Assembly (NCBI GenBank): GCA_016719135.1
Contig: JADKAV010000021.1
Location: 8,898-72,897 of the forward strand
Origin: Micrococcales bacterium
GTDB taxonomy: Bacteria > Actinomycetota > Actinomycetes > S36-B12 > UBA10799
Direction of reading: 5' to 3'
DNA: 64,000 bases
Part shown: positions 51,891 through 60,811 of the stretch, piece after piece
How the letters are laid out: each line of letters begins with the position of its first letter
How positions within the stretch are numbered: position 1 is the first letter of the stretch
The notes under the pieces: model-generated
What the model saw: only the letters and a program-made list of their open reading frames with translations
Told to the model about the DNA's origin: nothing
Databases searched by the model: none
Program-made: the position numbers and the translations under genes

Positions 51891-53252
51891 ATGTGGCACG
51901 CGCTGAAGTCGGCTGGGACGCTCGATGACCGCATCCAGCGCGGGCTGGACGCGCGCAACCGTGTCCCGCACGACGCCCACGCCGACCTCTACCGGTCCCA
52001 GGTGCGCCCCGATCCACTGCGCCTGGTGCTCGAGCAGGACCAGGGCCGACTGCCTTCGTTGATCCCCCTGCGGCGCCAGCGGATGTCCGCCGACGTGCAC
52101 CAGTACTTCCGCGGCAGCGACGTGGTGATGGCAGCGGATCTTGCGGTGACGCCGGTGTCGGAGATCAACGTGCAGGCCAGCGGTGACGTGGACGTCCTGA
52201 GCTTCGGCTACTACCTGCCTCCGGACGGGGCGCCGGTGTTCGACGTCGGTTACTTCGACGAAACCCTGCGGGCGCCCTGGGAGTGGGACGTCAAGCGGAT
52301 GGCCGCCAGCATGGCCGTCGCGGTGGGGGCACGGGGCGGAGCGGCCAAGGACCAGCGAGTGGTTGCGCGGGCTGCGGTCGAAGGCTACCGGCGAGGAATG
52401 GCGTGGGCGGCCGGGCAGGACCGGCTGAACCTGTGGTTCGCGCGCATCCCGCAGGCCGAGGTGGATCGGGCGATCGACAAGCCCAGCAAGAAACGCCGTG
52501 ATCTGGCGTTCGCCGAAGAGGACCTGCTCTACGACGATATGACCATCGAGGTCGACGGCAACTGCCTGCTGCGGCACACACCACCGATCTATGGGCTGAC
52601 CGAATGGCTCAGCGAGGCCGACGCGGTGCGGGTTCACGACGGCATGGTCGCGATCATGAGTGGTTACGCCACCTCCGTGTCACCCGAGGTGCAGCAGATG
52701 CTCAGCGAGTATCGGATCTCCGACATCGCGATGCTCGCGCGCGGCGTGTCCGATGTCGGTTTGCGTTCATTCATCGTCCTGCTGCAGGGCACACGTCGGC
52801 AGGAGCGCTTCGCGTTGCAGGTGAAGGAGGCCCGGCAATCGGTGCTGCATCCATACGTCCTTCCCGAATTCCGGCACCGCGGCAATCAGGCCCGCCGGAT
52901 AGCGATGGGCCAGGCCCTGATCCAGTCGCAGCCCGATCCGTTGCTGGGCTACAGCCGCTGGCAGGACCGCGATTACTGTGTGAGCCAGTTGCGGCCGGTG
53001 GTCAGCGGTTACCTGCGGATGAATCAACCGAACCTGCCGCGGTTCGCCCGCCTGTGCGGGTTCACCCTCGCGCGGTCCCACGCCGTGACCGGCGATCGGA
53101 TCGCCATCGATGCGTACCTCGGGGACTCGGACTCGTTCGTCAAGGCTGTGTCACGCTATGCGGTCCGTTACGCGGAGGTGGCAGAAGCGGACTACACGCA
53201 GTTCGCGAAGTTCGTGGCGGACGAACAGGTGCAGATACCGCCAGACGACTGA
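51891..53252 (+). CDS. DUF2252 family protein with altered key motifs
   Basis: A 453-residue intact protein. The DUF2252 layout is clear: RVPHDAHADLYRSQ (related to the usual LVPIRYGRM area), YFRGSDVVMAADLAVTP, FDETLRAPWEWDVKRMAAS, ALQVKEARQSVLHPYV and CVSQLRPVVSGYLRMN. Two normally conserved stretches are changed: relatives have CGDAHLxNFG, here SGDVDVLSFG, and FDxNDFDE, here FDVGYFDE. If the family has a kinase-like active site, the asparagine of the first motif is lost. The codon use is that of its neighbours and the frame is clean, so this is not a sequencing error. Function is unknown. The ATG at 51891 has a -10 box seven bases upstream. Confidence 0.82.
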   Translation: MWHALKSAGTLDDRIQRGLDARNRVPHDAHADLYRSQVRPDPLRLVLEQDQGRLPSLIPLRRQRMSADVHQYFRGSDVVMAADLAVTPVSEINVQASGDVDVLSFGYYLPPDGAPVFDVGYFDETLRAPWEWDVKRMAASMAVAVGARGGAAKDQRVVARAAVEGYRRGMAWAAGQDRLNLWFARIPQAEVDRAIDKPSKKRRDLAFAEEDLLYDDMTIEVDGNCLLRHTPPIYGLTEWLSEADAVRVHDGMVAIMSGYATSVSPEVQQMLSEYRISDIAMLARGVSDVGLRSFIVLLQGTRRQERFALQVKEARQSVLHPYVLPEFRHRGNQARRIAMGQALIQSQPDPLLGYSRWQDRDYCVSQLRPVVSGYLRMNQPNLPRFARLCGFTLARSHAVTGDRIAIDAYLGDSDSFVKAVSRYAVRYAEVAEADYTQFAKFVADEQVQIPPDD

Positions 53253-53290
53253 GCCGGCCCCCGTTTCCGCCGGTCTAGATCCGCACGGCC

Positions 53291-53296
53291 TAGAGT
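53291..53296 (+). promoter_or_regulatory. Putative leaderless -10 box of purS
   Basis: TAGAGT ends six bases before the GTG at 53303. Confidence 0.45.
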
Positions 53297-53302
53297 GAAC
53301 TC

Positions 53303-53545
53303 GTGCCACGAATCATCGTCGAAGTGATGCCCAAGGCCGAACTGCTCGACCCGCAGGGACAGGCCGTGCAGGCTGCCCTCGGCCGGCTCGGCGTGGACGG
53401 GGTCGTGTCGGTCCGGCAGGGCAAACGCTTCGAGATCGAGGTGGAGGGCCAGCTCAGCGAGCAGCGCATGATCGAACTCGAACACGTCGCGGAGACGTTG
53501 CTCGCCAACCCGGTGATCGAGAACCACCAGCTCACCGTCGAGTAG
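53303..53545 (+). CDS. purS: Phosphoribosylformylglycinamidine synthase subunit PurS
   Basis: An intact 80-residue protein, the normal PurS size. The sequence RIIVEVMPKAELLDPQGQAV starts the alpha/beta fold, and VRQGKRFEIEVEG is the central strand region. It bridges PurL and PurQ in the FGAM synthase complex. Normally purS, purQ and purL lie together; here purQ is 6.6 kb away. A hairpin follows the stop, and TAGAGT precedes the GTG. Confidence 0.93.
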   Translation: MPRIIVEVMPKAELLDPQGQAVQAALGRLGVDGVVSVRQGKRFEIEVEGQLSEQRMIELEHVAETLLANPVIENHQLTVE

Positions 53546-53552
53546 TCGCTGG

Positions 53553-53582
53553 GGAGAGCAGCGGTGACTGCTGTTCTCCTTT
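53553..53582 (+). terminator. Probable terminator after purS
   Basis: A 12-bp stem with two G-U pairs (53553-53564 with 53568-53579) and loop TGA, followed by TTT. It begins eight bases after the purS stop, so purS is unlikely to be cotranscribed with the genes further right. Confidence 0.5.
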
Positions 53583-53717
53583 CGGTGAAGAAACGACCCA
53601 GCACTGGTTGGCTCCTCACCCAAACCCCACCCCGGATTCCTAGGGTTTTCGCTGCCGCATCGCGTGTGGTGGAGGTCACACGGCCGTGACGTTTCCCGCA
53701 ATCGCTGCCCGGGAATC

Positions 53718-53760
53718 TTGTGAGTGTCCGGCTCCGTTTGGGGGAGCCGGACACTCATAA
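53718..53760. other. Strong 14-bp hairpin in the leader of the flavin monooxygenase gene
   Basis: GAGTGTCCGGCTCC (53722-53735) pairs perfectly with GGAGCCGGACACTC (53743-53756) around a 7-base loop, and a few more pairs extend it. It ends 27-30 bases before the ATG at 53788. No T tract follows on either strand, so it is either a leader structure or an operator. Confidence 0.6.
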
Positions 53761-53787
53761 ACCCCCCTGTTCCGAAAGGACCTTCGC

Positions 53788-55152
53788 ATGGCTGCGCCCT
53801 CCACACCGTCCCCCCGCATCGGCGTTATCGGAGGGGGTGCAGCAGGCATCACCGCGGTGAAGGAACTCATCGAGCGCGGTGTGGATGTCGTCGGTTTCGA
53901 GAAGGGTGACGGCATCGGTGGCCTCTGGGTCTACGAGAACACCAGCGGTCTTTCCCCGGCCTACGAGTCGTTGCACTTGAACACGTCCAAGGGCCGCACC
54001 GAGTTCGCCGACTACCCGATGCCCGCGCAGTGGGAGGACTACCCCGCGGCGGAGAAGGTCGCCGGCTACCTGCAGGACTACGCCGACCACTTCGGTGTCA
54101 CCGAGAAGTACCTCTTCAACACCACCGTCACGGCCGTCGAGCGCGACGAGGATGGCTGGACCATCACCACCGATGACGGCGAGATCTTCGAACTCGACGG
54201 GGTCGTCGTGGCCAACGGCCACAACTGGGACCCGCGCTGGCCGAACCCGCAGTACCCGGGTCGGTTCAACGGTGAGCAGATGCACGCCCACGACTACCGC
54301 AAGGCCGAGACGTTCCGCGACAAGCGCGTCCTGGTCGTGGGAATGGGCAACTCCGCCATGGACATCGCAGTCGACGCTTCTTACGTCGCCGACGACGTGA
54401 TGCTCAGCGCCCGGCACGGCTCCTACATCGTGCCCAAGTACCTCTTCGGCCGGCCCGCCGACGCCACCAACGGTGCGCTTGCGGTGCTGCCGTGGAAGGT
54501 ACGCCAGGTCATCGCGCAGACGATGCTCGGTTTCGCGGTGGGCAAACCGCAGGACTACGGCTTGCTCAAGCCGTCGTTCGGGCTGTTCCAGAACCACCCG
54601 ACCATCTCCGACACGATCCTGCACCGCATCACCCACGGCGAGGTCCGGCCGGTGCGCGGCATCGAACGCTTCGACGGCGACAGCGTGGTGTTCACCGACG
54701 GTTCGGTCGAGCAGGTCGACATCATCGTGTGGGCCACCGGCTACCGCGTCACCATTCCGTTCCTGAGCCAGGACTGGCTCGGTAACGACGCCGAGGCCAT
54801 GCCGCTGTACAAGCGCGTGTTCCACACCGCCGACCCGACGCTGACGTTCGTCGGACTCATGCAGTCCACCGGCGCGGCCCTGCCGGTCGTGGAGGCGCAG
54901 TCCAAGCTGGCCGCCGCCTACTTCGCAGGGGACTACGCGCTGCCGCGGGAGTCCGATGTGGACAAGGCCATCGCCAAGGCGCACAGTGACGCGGTCGACC
55001 GCTGGGGTCAGAAGCGTCCGATGATGCGCATCGACTTCGACCACTTCATCGGTGACGCTGCCAAGGAATTGCGCAACGGTGCCTCCAGGGTGCGACGGGG
55101 TATGCCCTCGTTCAGCCCGAGCGCCCGCACCCGCGTCGCCGTGCCCGCCTGA
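53788..55152 (+). CDS. Flavin-dependent monooxygenase (FMO family)
   Basis: A 454-residue flavin monooxygenase, intact. FAD-binding VIGGGAAGITAVKELIERG is near residue 13; the NADPH-binding site VVGMGNSAMDIAVDA is near residue 189, and FNGEQMHAHDY, just before it, is the FMO signature F-x-G-x3-H-x3-Y. VWATGY is the late FMO motif. It uses NADPH and O2 to oxygenate N-, S- or ketone groups; without the substrate either an N-oxidising FMO or a Baeyer-Villiger activity is possible. AAAGGA lies nine bases before the ATG. The SDR, transporter and exporter genes follow on the same strand. Confidence 0.9.
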   Translation: MAAPSTPSPRIGVIGGGAAGITAVKELIERGVDVVGFEKGDGIGGLWVYENTSGLSPAYESLHLNTSKGRTEFADYPMPAQWEDYPAAEKVAGYLQDYADHFGVTEKYLFNTTVTAVERDEDGWTITTDDGEIFELDGVVVANGHNWDPRWPNPQYPGRFNGEQMHAHDYRKAETFRDKRVLVVGMGNSAMDIAVDASYVADDVMLSARHGSYIVPKYLFGRPADATNGALAVLPWKVRQVIAQTMLGFAVGKPQDYGLLKPSFGLFQNHPTISDTILHRITHGEVRPVRGIERFDGDSVVFTDGSVEQVDIIVWATGYRVTIPFLSQDWLGNDAEAMPLYKRVFHTADPTLTFVGLMQSTGAALPVVEAQSKLAAAYFAGDYALPRESDVDKAIAKAHSDAVDRWGQKRPMMRIDFDHFIGDAAKELRNGASRVRRGMPSFSPSARTRVAVPA

Positions 55153-55178
55153 CCACCTGAATCTCTGAGGAAACCATC

Positions 55179-55982
55179 ATGAAACTGCCCTACCTGCACG
55201 ACGAAATGGACGCCCGCGGCAAACGCGTGCTGATCACCGGCGCGAGCGGAACGTTCGGCGCGGCCATCGCCGAGGCGTTCGTCGCCCGTGGCGCCGAGGT
55301 CGTCGGCCTGGACCTGCACCCGCAGCCCGCGGACACGATCGAGGTCATCGCCTGCGACATCACGGATAACGACTCCGTTGTCGCCGGTGTCGACAAAGCC
55401 ATCGAACTGCTCGGCGGCCTGGACATCCTCATCAACAACGCCGGTACCGGCGGGCCGGCGCCTGCCGAGTTCGCCCCTGACGACGAGCTGTACCGGCAAC
55501 TGGAGATCAACCTGATCGGCGCCTGGCGGGTCACCGCGGCGTGTGTGCCGGCGCTGACCGAATCCCGCGGTCGGATCGTGATGGTCGCCTCCCGGATGGC
55601 CGTCATGCAACTCCCGCTGGCAGCGGCCTACGGAGTGAGCAAGCGCGCGATGGTGGCCTATGCCGACGCACTGCGCCTGGAACTGTCGACCCATGTCGGT
55701 GTCACGACCGTCTACCCGTCGGCGGTGCGCAGCCCGATCCACAACTCGACCAAGGAGGCCGGACTCTCCCTGGAGGGGATGAGTGTCTACGAGCCGCTGG
55801 AGGGCGTGGTCGGCGCCATCGTCAACGCTGCCCTGTCACGCACGGTGCGCCGCGACGTACCGACCAGTCGCCGCGGTGAACTCGAGTTTTTCGCGTCGCG
55901 CCACTTCCCGTTCCTGGTGGACCAGATGGTCAACCGGACCCTGAGCAAGCGCATCCTGTCCGGGCGCGTTCGACTCTGCTGA
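55179..55982 (+). CDS. Short-chain dehydrogenase/reductase
   Basis: A 267-residue SDR, intact. TGASGTFGAAIAEAF is the cofactor motif, ILINNAGTGGPA the NNAG motif, IVMVASRMA has the catalytic Ser, and AAYGVSKRAM has Tyr-x3-Lys. YPSAVRSPIHNSTK follows. The acidic residue after the second strand (GLDLHPQP) favours NAD. The ATG at 55179 lies 26 bases after the monooxygenase stop, so both are likely transcribed together. It would oxidise or reduce the product of the monooxygenase; this is inference. Confidence 0.9.
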   Translation: MKLPYLHDEMDARGKRVLITGASGTFGAAIAEAFVARGAEVVGLDLHPQPADTIEVIACDITDNDSVVAGVDKAIELLGGLDILINNAGTGGPAPAEFAPDDELYRQLEINLIGAWRVTAACVPALTESRGRIVMVASRMAVMQLPLAAAYGVSKRAMVAYADALRLELSTHVGVTTVYPSAVRSPIHNSTKEAGLSLEGMSVYEPLEGVVGAIVNAALSRTVRRDVPTSRRGELEFFASRHFPFLVDQMVNRTLSKRILSGRVRLC

Positions 55983-56060
55983 ACTGGCCCGCGGCGTGGT
56001 ATCCCGCCACCGCACCTGACCCCACCGACCGGCCGCTTCGTCATCGACGAACCGGCCCCA

Positions 56061-56098
56061 GGGCTGGCCCGGCCGCCTACCAACCGCCGGGCCAGCCC
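56061..56098. other. 12-bp perfect hairpin between SDR and transporter genes
   Basis: GGGCTGGCCCGG (56061-56072) pairs with CCGGGCCAGCCC (56087-56098) around a 14-base loop. No T tract. It may attenuate or end the upstream transcript. Confidence 0.5.
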
Positions 56099-56149
56099 AA
56101 CTCCCGCCTGTCCGCTTGCCCGAAACCCCCGTCTGCCCGAGGAACTCCC

Positions 56150-57505
56150 ATGACCACACTGATCGACCAGTCCCCTGTCCCCGTCGCCGAACCCGACGCC
56201 CCGTCCTCTCCGAAACTGCTGGCCTATGCCACCGGTTCGGTCGGCATGGGCGTCTGGGTCACCGTCCCCGGCCTGCTCCTGCTGTACTTCCTCACCGACG
56301 TCCTGGCGGTCACGCCGTGGATCGCCGGCCTGGCATTGCTGCTCCCCAAGGCGCTCGACGTGATCGTGCACCCGTGGTTCGGCGCTGTGTCCGACCGGCA
56401 GCGGCGCAGGTACGGGCACCGCCGGCACATGATGTGGATCGGGTTGTTCCTGACGGTCGCGCTGGTCGGGATGTTCTCCGTGCCGGCGTCCCTGAGTGGC
56501 CTGGGCGCCGCGGTCTGGGTGGGTGTTTTCTACATCTTCGGCAACTTGCTGTTCGCGTCCTTCCAGGTGCCCTACCTCACCACCCCCAGTGACCTCAACG
56601 TCTCCTACTACCAGCGCACCAGGGTCATGACCTACCGCATGGTGGTGCTGACCGTGGGCCTACTGGGCGCCGGTGTCGCCGCGCCCGCGCTGGTCAGGTC
56701 CGGCGAGCGCGGTGACTACACGACCATGGCCATGCTGCTGTCGATCGTGATGCTCATCTCCGGGGTTGTTGCCATCATCGGCATCAAGCGGCTGGGCGCA
56801 TGGATGCCCGAGACGGTCGAGGGCACCTACCACCCCGGCTTCAAAGAAGGCGTCTCGGTGGCCCTGCGGGACCGCCAGTTCCGGATGCTCGTCCTGTCCT
56901 ACCTGTTCACCGGCACCGTCACCCACCTGTTCATGGCCGGCGTGCCCTACTACGCCCGCTACGTTTTCGACAACGTCGGTCTCACGGCCGCCTTCATGGG
57001 GGCCTTCCTGGCCCCGGCCATTCTCGCCAGCCCGGTCTGGCTGCGCGTGAGCAAGCGGATCGGCAAGCAGCGCGGTTTGTTGATCAGCCAATCGATGTTC
57101 ATCGCAGGATCCCTGCTGCTGGCCGTTGGACCGATGCTGGGTCTGGCCCTGACGATCCTGATCGTGGCCACCCTCGGTGTGGCGTTCGCCGGACTGCAGC
57201 TGTTCGCGTTCTCGATGGTGCCGGATGTGGTCCGTTCAGCCAGCGCCGACGGCAGCAAGGCGGCCTCCTACACCGGTGTGTGGACGGCGACGGAGGCCAC
57301 CGGCACGGCCATCGGCCCGTACGTCTACAGCGCCGTGCTCGCGATCGGCGGCTTCGCGGCCTCGGCCGCCGGGCAGGACGTCGTGCAGAGCGGCAGTGCC
57401 ATGACCGCCCTTGTGATCGGCTTCACCGTGGTGCCGGCGGTCCTGATGGTGATCGCCATGACGTTCCAGCGGCGCTACACCCTCGACGCCACGGTCAGGC
57501 ACTGA
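56150..57505 (+). CDS. GPH-family (MelB-type) major facilitator transporter
   Basis: A 451-residue membrane transporter with about 12 hydrophobic segments, intact. The first half has LLLLYFLTDVLAVTPWIAG and PKALDVIVHPWFGAVSDRQ, whose D near helix 2 and 'GAVSDR' loop are typical of the glycoside-pentoside-hexuronide symporters; ALLRDRQFRMLVLSYLFTG-like sequence starts the second half. It could import the substrate of the monooxygenase. The next gene overlaps its stop (TGATG). Confidence 0.87.
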   Translation: MTTLIDQSPVPVAEPDAPSSPKLLAYATGSVGMGVWVTVPGLLLLYFLTDVLAVTPWIAGLALLLPKALDVIVHPWFGAVSDRQRRRYGHRRHMMWIGLFLTVALVGMFSVPASLSGLGAAVWVGVFYIFGNLLFASFQVPYLTTPSDLNVSYYQRTRVMTYRMVVLTVGLLGAGVAAPALVRSGERGDYTTMAMLLSIVMLISGVVAIIGIKRLGAWMPETVEGTYHPGFKEGVSVALRDRQFRMLVLSYLFTGTVTHLFMAGVPYYARYVFDNVGLTAAFMGAFLAPAILASPVWLRVSKRIGKQRGLLISQSMFIAGSLLLAVGPMLGLALTILIVATLGVAFAGLQLFAFSMVPDVVRSASADGSKAASYTGVWTATEATGTAIGPYVYSAVLAIGGFAASAAGQDVVQSGSAMTALVIGFTVVPAVLMVIAMTFQRRYTLDATVRH

Positions 57506-58206
57506 TGGATCCCCTGCTGCTGTTGGTCGCGGTGTCGATCCTGGCCGGCGCGATCGCACAGTCGGTGACCGGGATGGGGTTCTCGCTGGTCGCCGCCCCA
57601 GCCCTACTGGCCTATCTCGGTCCCCGGGGCGGCGTAGCGGTGGTCGTGGTCCTGGCGGCCATGGCCTCCCTGTTGCCGCTGTCCCAGCAGTGGCGCCAGA
57701 TCCGGTGGCGCGATGCCGGATCGCTCTTGCTGCCCACGTTGCTGGCCACCCCGGTGATCGCCCTGGCGCTGGCCGGGATGGACACCGCGGTCGTCGCGGT
57801 CGCCGCCGGGGTCGCCGTGATCCTCGGGGTCGTCCTGCTGGCCCGGGGTGCATCCTGGGCCTGGTTCAAGGGCCTGCCCGGGGCGGTCGCGGCAGGCCTG
57901 GCCAGCGCGACGCTCAACGTCGTCGGCGGGGTCGGCGGGCCGCCGGTCGGCATGTTCGCCGCCAACGCCGGCTGGGCCCCGGTCCAGGCCCGCGCCACGC
58001 TGCAATTCTTCTTCCTGATCCAGAACATCGTCACCGCCCTGGTCATCGGCGTCGTGGGGCCGCAGTGGTGGATGGTTGCGGCGCTCATGTTCGGGACTCT
58101 CGTGGGTATGGGAGTTGTGGCCCGCGTCCCCGCGCACCTGGCCCGCATCGCTGTGCTCGTGGTGGCCGCGCTCGGTGGTGCGAGCCTGGTCGTCGCGAAC
58201 GTGTGA
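57505..58206 (+). CDS. TauE/SafE-family anion exporter
   Basis: A 233-residue protein with about eight hydrophobic segments, intact. It opens with ILAGAIAQSVTGMGFSLVAAP, the conserved TauE/SafE repeat (GxGFxL), and has the second repeat VVGGVGGPPVGMFA with TLQFFFLIQNIV. Members export sulfite, sulfoacetate or other anions. It starts on the transporter stop, so they are coupled. This pairing with a monooxygenase fits the degradation of a sulfonate or similar compound, but nothing else in the block supports sulfur specifically. Confidence 0.87.
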   Translation: MDPLLLLVAVSILAGAIAQSVTGMGFSLVAAPALLAYLGPRGGVAVVVVLAAMASLLPLSQQWRQIRWRDAGSLLLPTLLATPVIALALAGMDTAVVAVAAGVAVILGVVLLARGASWAWFKGLPGAVAAGLASATLNVVGGVGGPPVGMFAANAGWAPVQARATLQFFFLIQNIVTALVIGVVGPQWWMVAALMFGTLVGMGVVARVPAHLARIAVLVVAALGGASLVVANV

Positions 58207-58215
58207 GCCCGCGCG

Positions 58216-58686
58216 TCAGGCCGGTGTGATGACGAAGACCTTGATGTCCCTGCCGGCCCGGCCGCGGTACGCGTTGTACGCCGGCCAGATCTCGTACATG
58301 AGTGCCCAGATCTCCTCGCGCTCGGCGTCGTCGGTGACCAGTCTCGCGGTCATCTCGCGCGGCTTGTCGTCGACCTCGAACACGCACTGCGGATCGGCCT
58401 CGAGATTGAGCGCCCAGGCAGGGTGGTGCTTCTGCCCGAAGTTGGACCCGATGAGCACGTATTCGTCAGGCGCGCGGGTGCCGTACAGCAGTGTCACGGT
58501 GCGCTTCTGGCCGGACTTGCGGCCGGTGGTGGTGAGCAGGCACTGCGGCAAGCCGTAGTTGCCCAGCAGGCCGAACTTTCCGCCGGTCTTCTTCACGACC
58601 TTCGCGTCCAGCGGGGCCATTCGCGCCGCGGTCCAGGCGAACCACTTCTGATGCCCCAGGTAGCGCATGACGTCTCTGTATGCCAT
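58216..58686 (-). CDS. Deazaflavin (F420)-dependent nitroreductase-like protein (DUF385)
   Basis: A 156-residue split-barrel protein, intact. The F420-dependent Ddn-type signature is present: GLPQCLLTTTGRKSGQKR followed by TVTLLYGTR, then LIGSNFGQKHHPAWALNL and FEVDDKPREMTARLV. Such enzymes use reduced F420 to reduce quinones, nitro groups or other substrates. F420 is common in actinobacteria. It converges with the exporter gene and is divergent from the GNAT gene at 58709, with only 22 bases between the two start codons. Confidence 0.9.
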   Translation of the reverse strand: MAYRDVMRYLGHQKWFAWTAARMAPLDAKVVKKTGGKFGLLGNYGLPQCLLTTTGRKSGQKRTVTLLYGTRAPDEYVLIGSNFGQKHHPAWALNLEADPQCVFEVDDKPREMTARLVTDDAEREEIWALMYEIWPAYNAYRGRAGRDIKVFVITPA

Positions 58687-58692
58687 ATGCCG

Positions 58693-58702
58693 AAACTACT
58701 GT
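58693..58702. promoter_or_regulatory. Overlapping divergent -10 boxes
   Basis: TACTGT (58697-58702) lies six bases before the GTG at 58709; on the minus strand TAGTTT (58693-58698) lies six bases before the ATG at 58686. The two hexamers share two base pairs. Transcription of the two genes may therefore be mutually exclusive. Confidence 0.45.
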
Positions 58703-58708
58703 GGTGGC

Positions 58709-59152
58709 GTGCTCATCGTGCGCCCGGCGTCCATCGACGAGGTGCGACCGGTTCAACAGGCAGTGCTGCGTCCGGCCGGACCGCTGGCAGGAGATCAGCC
58801 CCACCCGCCTGACTGGTTGCACTTCGCAGCTGAGATCAACGGTGAAGTAGTCGGCGCGTGTTCGGTGGGACCCTCGGACTGGGTCCATCTGGATGTGTGT
58901 GTTCTACCGACCCCGACCTGGCAATTGCGATCCATGTCGGTGCTTGCCCAATACCGGGGTGGGGTGGGTAGGCAGCTGCTGATTGCAGCGGTATCCGGCG
59001 CACAAGCCGCCGGCGCGAACTGCGTGTGGGCAAACGCGCGCGTACCTGCTTTGAACCTGTACCTGCGTGGTGGCTGGACGATCGTCGGGCAGCCGTGGGA
59101 CAAACCCGGCGTAGGCCCGCATCGGTATGTGGTGCTTCGCTGGGGCACCTGA
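58709..59152 (+). CDS. GNAT-family acetyltransferase
   Basis: A 147-residue N-acetyltransferase with the core VLIVRPASIDEVRPVQQAVL, AEINGEVVGACSVGP and, as motif A, RSMSVLAQYRGGVGRQLLIA, in which QYRGGVGRQL binds acetyl-CoA; ANARVPALNLYLRGGWTIVG is motif B. It begins at GTG 58709, with a -10 box, rather than at the earlier in-frame start at 58667, which would overlap the divergent promoter. The acceptor is unknown. Confidence 0.85.
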   Translation: MLIVRPASIDEVRPVQQAVLRPAGPLAGDQPHPPDWLHFAAEINGEVVGACSVGPSDWVHLDVCVLPTPTWQLRSMSVLAQYRGGVGRQLLIAAVSGAQAAGANCVWANARVPALNLYLRGGWTIVGQPWDKPGVGPHRYVVLRWGT

Positions 59153-59183
59153 AGACGCCCCCCTTCGCCGCACCGCTCAGGCG

Positions 59184-59189
59184 TAGAAT
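59184..59189 (+). promoter_or_regulatory. Putative -10 box of usp
   Basis: TAGAAT, about 80 bases before the ATG at 59269. Unlike most genes here this one has a leader and a ribosome site (GGAGAG, 59255-59260). Confidence 0.35.
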
Positions 59190-59268
59190 GGGGGTGAGGG
59201 CTGGGGTCGATGCGTGCCAGGCCGTCGGGCTTGGCGACCACCGACCGTGAAGATGGAGAGTGGTTGAA

Positions 59269-60135
59269 ATGTCTGGTTCGATCATTGTTGGCTATGACGG
59301 GTCCGAGGGCTCGGCACTGGCATTGCGCTGGGCGGCACAGGCGGCGCAGCAACGCGGTCGCACGCTCGAGGTGATCACCACGTGGACCATGCCATCGGCA
59401 GACTTGGGGATCGGTGCGTCCGGCACCCTGCAGGGGGAGTTGCTCGACGACTTGCGCGCAGAGGCCAAGGCGGCCAACGACGAGGGCCTTCGGATCGCCG
59501 CTGAGTTGGGGGCCAACGCGACCGGAGAGGTGCTTGTCGGCAGGACCGCGTCGGCGCTGGTCCATCACTCCGAGGGTGCTGAGATGGTGGCCGTTGGCAG
59601 CCACGGCTCCGGTGGTCTGACCGGCTACCTGCTCGGCAGCGTGTCCCGGCAGGTCGCGACCCACGCCCAGTGCCCGACCGTGGTGGTCCGCTCTGTTCCT
59701 GAGGGCGGTCAAGACATGGTGGTGGGAGTGGACGGATCTCCACATTCGCTCAAGGCGCTGGAGTGGGCGTTCGAACAGGCCAGTTTCTCGGGCATGTCCT
59801 TGCGTGTCCTGCACAGTTGGGAGATCCCGCCGACCTGGTCGATGGTCGAGGTCCCGAGCTACGAACCTGAGGTCCTCATCCGCGACTACGGCAACGCCGA
59901 ACTGCGCGAGACCTCTGAGGCGATGGCTGGCTTCCGCGAGAACTTCCCCGACGTCAAGGTGCGCCAGGAAGTGATGAAGGGCTCGCCGGTGAAGGCGCTG
60001 GTCAAGGCCAGTGAAGGTGCGGCCATGCTGGTGGTCGGCTCGCGCGGGCTCGGCGGGTTCCGTGGGCTGCTGCTGGGTTCGGTGAGTCACGCGGTGGTGC
60101 ACAAGGCCGACTGCCCGGTGGCTGTCGTACCGTGA
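59269..60135 (+). CDS. Universal stress protein, two Usp domains
   Basis: A 288-residue tandem Usp protein, intact. Domain 1 has IIVGYDGSEGSALALRWA and the ATP-binding loop GSHGSGGLTGYLLGSVS; domain 2 has VVGVDGSPHSLKALEWA and GSRGLGGFRGLLLGSVS. Both keep G-2x-G-9x-G-S, so both may bind ATP. Two-domain Usps are typical of mycobacteria and streptomycetes, where they accompany dormancy or hypoxia responses. It starts at ATG 59269 (MSGSIIVGYDG). The stop lies four bases before the purQ GTG. Confidence 0.92.
   Translation: MSGSIIVGYDGSEGSALALRWAAQAAQQRGRTLEVITTWTMPSADLGIGASGTLQGELLDDLRAEAKAANDEGLRIAAELGANATGEVLVGRTASALVHHSEGAEMVAVGSHGSGGLTGYLLGSVSRQVATHAQCPTVVVRSVPEGGQDMVVGVDGSPHSLKALEWAFEQASFSGMSLRVLHSWEIPPTWSMVEVPSYEPEVLIRDYGNAELRETSEAMAGFRENFPDVKVRQEVMKGSPVKALVKASEGAAMLVVGSRGLGGFRGLLLGSVSHAVVHKADCPVAVVP
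60128..60133 (+). promoter_or_regulatory. Putative leaderless -10 box of purQ inside usp
   Basis: TACCGT ends six bases before the GTG at 60140 and overlaps the last codons of usp. Confidence 0.4.
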
Positions 60136-60139
60136 TGGT

Positions 60140-60808
<669 letters not shown>

Positions 60809-60811
60809 CCG

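Noticed and set aside
53722..53756. A known riboswitch class upstream of the monooxygenase
   Set aside because: Only a simple hairpin is visible; none of the conserved cores I know (TPP, FMN, SAM, cobalamin, glycine) is present.
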